From: Cellulosimicrobium cellulans
Lineage (GTDB): Bacteria > Actinomycetota > Actinomycetes > Actinomycetales > Cellulomonadaceae
NCBI RefSeq assembly: GCF_024124905.1
Contig: NZ_JAMXST010000001.1
Coordinates: 868,001-932,000 of the forward strand
DNA length: 64,000 nucleotides
Direction of reading: 5' to 3'
In this document: piece after piece, positions 61,080 through 64,000 of the stretch
How the letters are laid out: each line of letters starts with the position of its first letter
How positions within the stretch are numbered: the stretch's first letter is position 1
Translations under genes and position numbers: made by a program
The notes under the pieces: generated by a model
What the model was told of the DNA's origin: nothing
Database searches by the model: none
Seen by the model: only the letters and a program-made list of their open reading frames with translations

Positions 61080-62438
61080 TCACGGCACGACGTTGGAGAA
61101 CAGCCTCCTGCCCAGGGCGTCCACGTCCGACCCGTCCCGGGTCAGCCCCACGTAGCCGCTGCGCTCGACGACGAAGACGTCGGACGGGACCGCGGCCGTC
61201 AGGCGCGACACCCAGGAACGCTCGTGGTGAGAGACGACCACCTGGACGCCGTCGGCGACCAGCCGCAGCACCACGTCGACGAGCCCGGGGTGCGCGGGCA
61301 GCGGAGCAAGGCCGTCCTCGTCGTCGTACCCGGCGTCCTCCGGGCCTGACCCGCCCGAGAGCTTGAGCGACCGCAGGTGCGGCACGTGCGTGAGGAAAGC
61401 GCCGTCGGCGCCGTCGAGGCTCAGTGACAGCCGCTCGACGGCGGTGTGCCGCAGCGCGGTGAGGTCGGCACCCCGGGTCGTGCCGAGCAGGTGCAGCTCG
61501 GTGAGCGCGGGCAGCTGGGACAGCGCCTCGACGCCCGTGAGGTCGGGGCTGCCAGGGCCACCGGTGACGTACACGTCCAGCCGCTGGAGATCGGTGCACT
61601 CCGCCAGGGGCGCGAGGTCCGCGCGCTCGATGAGGACCATGCGGAGTCCCGTGAGTCCCTGCACCGCGCCGATGCCCTCGACGGACGGGCACGCACCGAG
61701 CTGGAGCATGGCACCCCCGGGGCGGAACATCGTCGCGGCGAACTCCCGCCGGTCGAACCTCCCCCACGCGCGGTGCAGCTCCGCGAGCTCGACGTCGGGG
61801 TAGCCGTCGCGCGCGTACCCGGCGAGCACGTCGAGCGCCGCCGGGGTCCCGATGCTTCCCAGCGCCCGGAGGGCCACCCGCCGCTCGGCCGCCCGCTGCC
61901 CCGGGCGTGCCGCGAACCACCGGGGGTCCGCGCCGGGACCAGCCGCGAGCCACGACGCCACCTGCGCCACCTTCTCGGGGAGCGCCGGGACGTCGCTCCC
62001 TGCGGTCGCGAGCGGCACGTCAGGAGCCTCAGCCGACGCGGGAGCCGCCGGCACGGACCCCAGCGCCGCCGCGTGCTTCGCGGCCGCCCGGCGGATCGTC
62101 GCGATCTTCGGAGCGCCCCGCTCTGCGGTCTCGGCGGGGAGCCGGTCGAGGACGGTCACGTCCGCCCGGGCCGCGAGCGCGAGGAGCGCCCAGAGCGTCC
62201 GTGCGTCGAGCGCCTCCGCGAGGCTCGACGCGTCGAGACCGGCAACCGCCCTGAGGCCCGGGTCCTCGAACACCCGCAACGCCGCACGCTCCAGCGCGGG
62301 GTCACTCGGGAGGCGCACGGCCCCCTGGATGGCGTTCGGCTGGTTCGAGTAGCGGTCGAACCGGGTCAGCACGTGCTCGGCGCGTGGTGCGCCGATCGCG
62401 TCCGCCAGCACGGCGAAGACGCCTGTCGAACCCGGCAT
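61080..62438 (-). CDS. Orphan HEAT/leucine-rich-repeat protein
   Basis: The 452-residue protein begins MPGSTGVFAVLADAIGAP and has no signal peptide. Residues about 180-230 have helical repeats (RRVALRALGSIGTPAALDVLAGYARDGYPDVELAELHRAWGRFDRREFA, core YPDVELAELHRAWGRFDRREF), a segment of the type found between the NACHT ATPase and LRRs in actinobacterial NLR-like proteins. Leucine-rich repeats follow (about 240-400: LTGLRMVLIERADLAPL, LQRLDVYV, LTELHLLGT, HLRSLKLSGG). No P-loop, NACHT or effector domain is present. It therefore looks like the sensor half of an NLR, cut off from its ATPase, or a regulatory scaffold. It sits next to tRNA-Ala. Confidence 0.65.
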   Translation of the reverse strand: MPGSTGVFAVLADAIGAPRAEHVLTRFDRYSNQPNAIQGAVRLPSDPALERAALRVFEDPGLRAVAGLDASSLAEALDARTLWALLALAARADVTVLDRLPAETAERGAPKIATIRRAAAKHAAALGSVPAAPASAEAPDVPLATAGSDVPALPEKVAQVASWLAAGPGADPRWFAARPGQRAAERRVALRALGSIGTPAALDVLAGYARDGYPDVELAELHRAWGRFDRREFAATMFRPGGAMLQLGACPSVEGIGAVQGLTGLRMVLIERADLAPLAECTDLQRLDVYVTGGPGSPDLTGVEALSQLPALTELHLLGTTRGADLTALRHTAVERLSLSLDGADGAFLTHVPHLRSLKLSGGSGPEDAGYDDEDGLAPLPAHPGLVDVVLRLVADGVQVVVSHHERSWVSRLTAAVPSDVFVVERSGYVGLTRDGSDVDALGRRLFSNVVP

Positions 62439-62583
62439 GCGAGCCTCCGCTTCCCGTGGGGACCATCCAGCCGCCGGACGGCAGGACGGGCGGGGCCGAC
62501 CCTACCGGCCAGGCCTCATGGCCGCCGAGGCGCGCCGAGCAGGAGAGCGAGAGCGACGACCCGACGCAGCGCAGAAACGACGA

Positions 62584-62614
62584 AAGCGGGGCGCCGTTGA
62601 ACGACGCCCCGCTT
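62584..62614 (-). terminator. tRNA-Ala terminator
   Basis: A stem of about 15 bp (one mismatch) downstream of the tRNA on the minus strand is followed by a T-rich stretch (TTTCGTCGTTTC), an intrinsic terminator that is unusually canonical for this genome. Confidence 0.75.
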
Positions 62615-62622
62615 CGATCCGG

Positions 62623-62695
62623 TGGAGCTGAGGGGACTCGAACCCCTGACCCCCTGCATGCCATGCAGGTGCGCTACCAGCTGCGCCACAGCCCC
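62623..62695 (-). tRNA. tRNA-Ala (anticodon GGC)
   Basis: The 73-nt cloverleaf is complete: 7-bp acceptor stem GGGGCTG with CAGCTCC (one G-T pair), D arm GCGC-AGCTGGTA-GCGC, anticodon stem CCTGC / GCAGG around the loop ATGGCAT (anticodon GGC), T arm with GGTTCGAGTCC, discriminator A. CCA is not encoded. Its 5' end is 62695, and the mature 3' end is 62623. Confidence 0.96.
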
Positions 62696-62774
62696 GTGGA
62701 TCTGCGAAGATCCTGGTCAAACACTGGATGAACACTCCCCCGGCCGGTTTCCCGTCCTGCGGAGCGTCGCTAGT

Positions 62775-63455
62775 CTACGCAGAAACCGGCTCCAGATTCC
62801 AATCCGGTCCCGCGTTCCACTCGTCGAGCGGGAACCCGGCGCCGACGTTGTGCGCCACGAGGCGCCACGCGGGCGTCGCGGCGGGCGCGGAGCGGTGCAG
62901 GTGGGACCAGTGGACGTTGTGCAGGCCGGAGATCCCGCGCCAGCCCTCGGGGTCCAGCCCGAGCAGCGCGGTGACGGCGAGCGTGATGGCGGCGCCGTGG
63001 GACACGACGACGAGCGTGTCGTCGTGCTCCAGCTCCTCGACGTGCTCGGTGACGGCCTCCACGAGGCGCGCGGCCACGGCGGCCTTGGTCTCGGCGCCCG
63101 CGCGCGTGGGCTCCTCGCCCCGGCGCCACGCCGCGTACTCCTCCGGCCACCGCTCGGCGATCTCCGGGCCGGTCAGTCCCTCCCACTCCCCGAACCCGCG
63201 CTCGCGCAGCCGAGGGTCGAGCAGGACGTCCGCGCCGATCGCGTCCGCGTACGCGCGCGCGGTGTCGGTGGCGCGCACGAGGTCCGACGCGACGACGCGC
63301 GTGGCGCGGTGCGCGCTCGCGAGCGCCTTCGCGCCGTGCTCGGCCTGCCACTGCCCGACGCCGTCGAGCGGGATGTCGACCTGGCCCTGCAGGCGCATCC
63401 CGGCGTTGTACGCCGTCCGGCCGTGGCGCAGGAGGACGAGCGTGCCGGCGCTCAC
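62775..63455 (-). CDS. Histidine phosphatase / phosphoglycerate mutase-like protein
   Basis: The 226-residue protein has the RHG motif LVLLRHGRTAYNAGMRLQG (core LLRHGRTAYNAG) and a second catalytic histidine in VVVSHGAAI, with GFGEWEGLT (catalytic Glu). It is of the cofactor-dependent histidine phosphatase family often annotated as phosphoglycerate mutase; the context beside rsfS is conserved in actinobacteria, where it is a putative glucosyl-3-phosphoglycerate phosphatase-type enzyme. The GTG at 63455 overlaps rsfS by GTGA. Confidence 0.9.
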   Translation of the reverse strand: MSAGTLVLLRHGRTAYNAGMRLQGQVDIPLDGVGQWQAEHGAKALASAHRATRVVASDLVRATDTARAYADAIGADVLLDPRLRERGFGEWEGLTGPEIAERWPEEYAAWRRGEEPTRAGAETKAAVAARLVEAVTEHVEELEHDDTLVVVSHGAAITLAVTALLGLDPEGWRGISGLHNVHWSHLHRSAPAATPAWRLVAHNVGAGFPLDEWNAGPDWNLEPVSA

Positions 63456-63898
63456 GCCAGGGGCTCCCCCGAGAGGCGGATGGCGCCGTCGCTGCGGGTC
63501 GTGTCGTCGGCGTCGTCGGCCGTGCCGTCGCCGCCGCGCGCGTCCTCGGGGAGCTCGACGACGGGGCAGTCCTTCCACAGCCGCTCGAGCGCGTAGTAGA
63601 CGCGGTCCTCGGAGTGCTGCACGTGCACGACGACGTCGCCGAAGTCGATGAGGACCCAGCGGGCCTCCTGCTTGCCCTCGCGGCGGATCGGCTTGGAACC
63701 CGCCTTGAACATCGCCTCCTCGACCGCGTCGACGATCGCGGAGACCTGGCGCTCGCTCGACCCGGACGCGATGAGGAACACGTCCGTGAGGACGAGCTGC
63801 TCGCTCACGTCGAGGGCGATGATCTCCTCGGCCTTGCGGTCGGACGCCGCCCGCGCCGCGATGACGGCGAGCTCTACGGCTCGTTCGGTGGCAGTCAC
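63452..63898 (-). CDS. rsfS: Ribosome silencing factor RsfS
   Basis: The 148-residue protein binds uL14 on the large subunit and blocks subunit joining when nutrients are low. It reads ALDVSEQLVLTDVFLIASGSSERQVSAIVDAVEEAM (core LVLTDVFLIASGSSERQV), RREGKQEARWVLIDFGDVVVHVQHSEDRVYYALERLW (core WVLIDFGDVVVHVQ), all conserved. A 30-residue acidic tail extends beyond the usual end. ATG/GTG start at 63898, co-transcribed with the mutase-like gene. Confidence 0.95.
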   Translation of the reverse strand: MTATERAVELAVIAARAASDRKAEEIIALDVSEQLVLTDVFLIASGSSERQVSAIVDAVEEAMFKAGSKPIRREGKQEARWVLIDFGDVVVHVQHSEDRVYYALERLWKDCPVVELPEDARGGDGTADDADDTTRSDGAIRLSGEPLA

Positions 63899-63923
63899 GT
63901 GTCTCCGTTCGTGGTGCGGCCGC

Positions 63924-64000
63924 TCAGCGGCCGGTGTCGAGGGTGCCGGGGTCGTCCCACGACACGGCGGTCGCCGAGGCGCTCGTGTCCTCGGTGGCGA
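63924..64000 (-). CDS. C-terminal end of an unidentified protein
   Basis: A minus-strand frame enters from the right edge and ends at a TGA (63924-63926) 26 bases before rsfS. The visible end reads ATEDTSASATAVSWDDPGTLDTGR, an acidic/Ser/Thr-rich tail (quoted in parts: EDTSASATAVSW and DDPGTLDTGR). In related genomes nadD or a LytR-type protein precedes rsfS, but this short end does not identify either. Confidence 0.55.
   Translation of the reverse strand, partial: ATEDTSASATAVSWDDPGTLDTGR

Noticed and set aside
62584-62760. Attachment-site duplication at tRNA-Ala
   Set aside because: I looked for a second copy of the tRNA 3' end near the LRR gene and in the adjacent intergenic DNA and found none in the window.

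Overview
The window is very GC-rich (roughly three quarters G+C), with GTG and TTG starts, many 4-nt GTGA/ATGA overlaps, mycothiol- and F420-type enzyme families and the block hemW-lepA / rpsT / holA-comEC-comEA / degV / leuS. This points to a high-GC actinobacterium, most likely in or near Cellulomonadaceae/Promicromonosporaceae (Cellulosimicrobium, Cellulomonas, Isoptericola). The genus is inferred from gene order and protein style only. I see no prophage, insertion sequence, CRISPR array, rRNA or replication origin.

Layout. 0-16 kb is mostly conserved housekeeping: hemW (partial) and lepA, a DJ-1/PfpI protein, an orphan PemK/MazF-like protein, rpsT, holA, comEC, comEA, degV, a HerA-like ATPase and leuS. 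16-26 kb is accessory: VKOR, two MFS exporters, a DtxR-family regulator, YceI, a membrane-anchored phosphoesterase, a TetR and a secreted protein with an internal duplication. 26-36 kb holds the non-homologous end-joining pair ku and ligD, separated by a NarL-type two-component system, a drug-type ABC exporter and a small (p)ppGpp synthetase-like gene. 36-46 kb contains a lipoprotein-amidohydrolase operon behind a GntR-like palindrome, a VOC protein, a quinone oxidoreductase, a cupin, an aminopeptidase interrupted by an amber codon, an MFS/TetR divergon and a PNPOx-MDMPI tail. 46-54 kb has mqo, a GlxA-type AraC regulator, a fatty acid desaturase, a siderophore-interacting protein behind an iron box, and an ECF41 sigma factor with its CMD partner and a well-matched ECF41 promoter. 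54-64 kb has MFS-LysR, three aldo/keto reductases, a standalone ScoMcrA-type head protein, a secreted SH3/M15-like protein, an orphan leucine-rich-repeat protein next to tRNA-Ala(GGC), and gpm-like and rsfS genes.

The most unusual signal is non-coding. Two elements of about 100 nt (16860-16963 and 34451-34547) share a 45-50 nt core between perfect outer arms of at least 26 bp. The arms differ at eight positions between the copies, yet every difference is compensated in the opposite arm. An inner hairpin with the same 9-nt loop (GAGGAACGA) also changes in step. One copy is intergenic and the other is translated inside the LigD linker. Other palindromes and 21-bp tandem units built on CGAGGTAGA, and nested palindromes built on GATCGACCC, sit in nearby intergenic gaps. 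Together they suggest a genome with several families of structured dispersed repeats.

CDS starts were chosen by family N-termini, ribosome-binding sites and overlaps. Promoter and operator calls come from pattern alone. Family assignments come from reading the translated sequences, without database searches.
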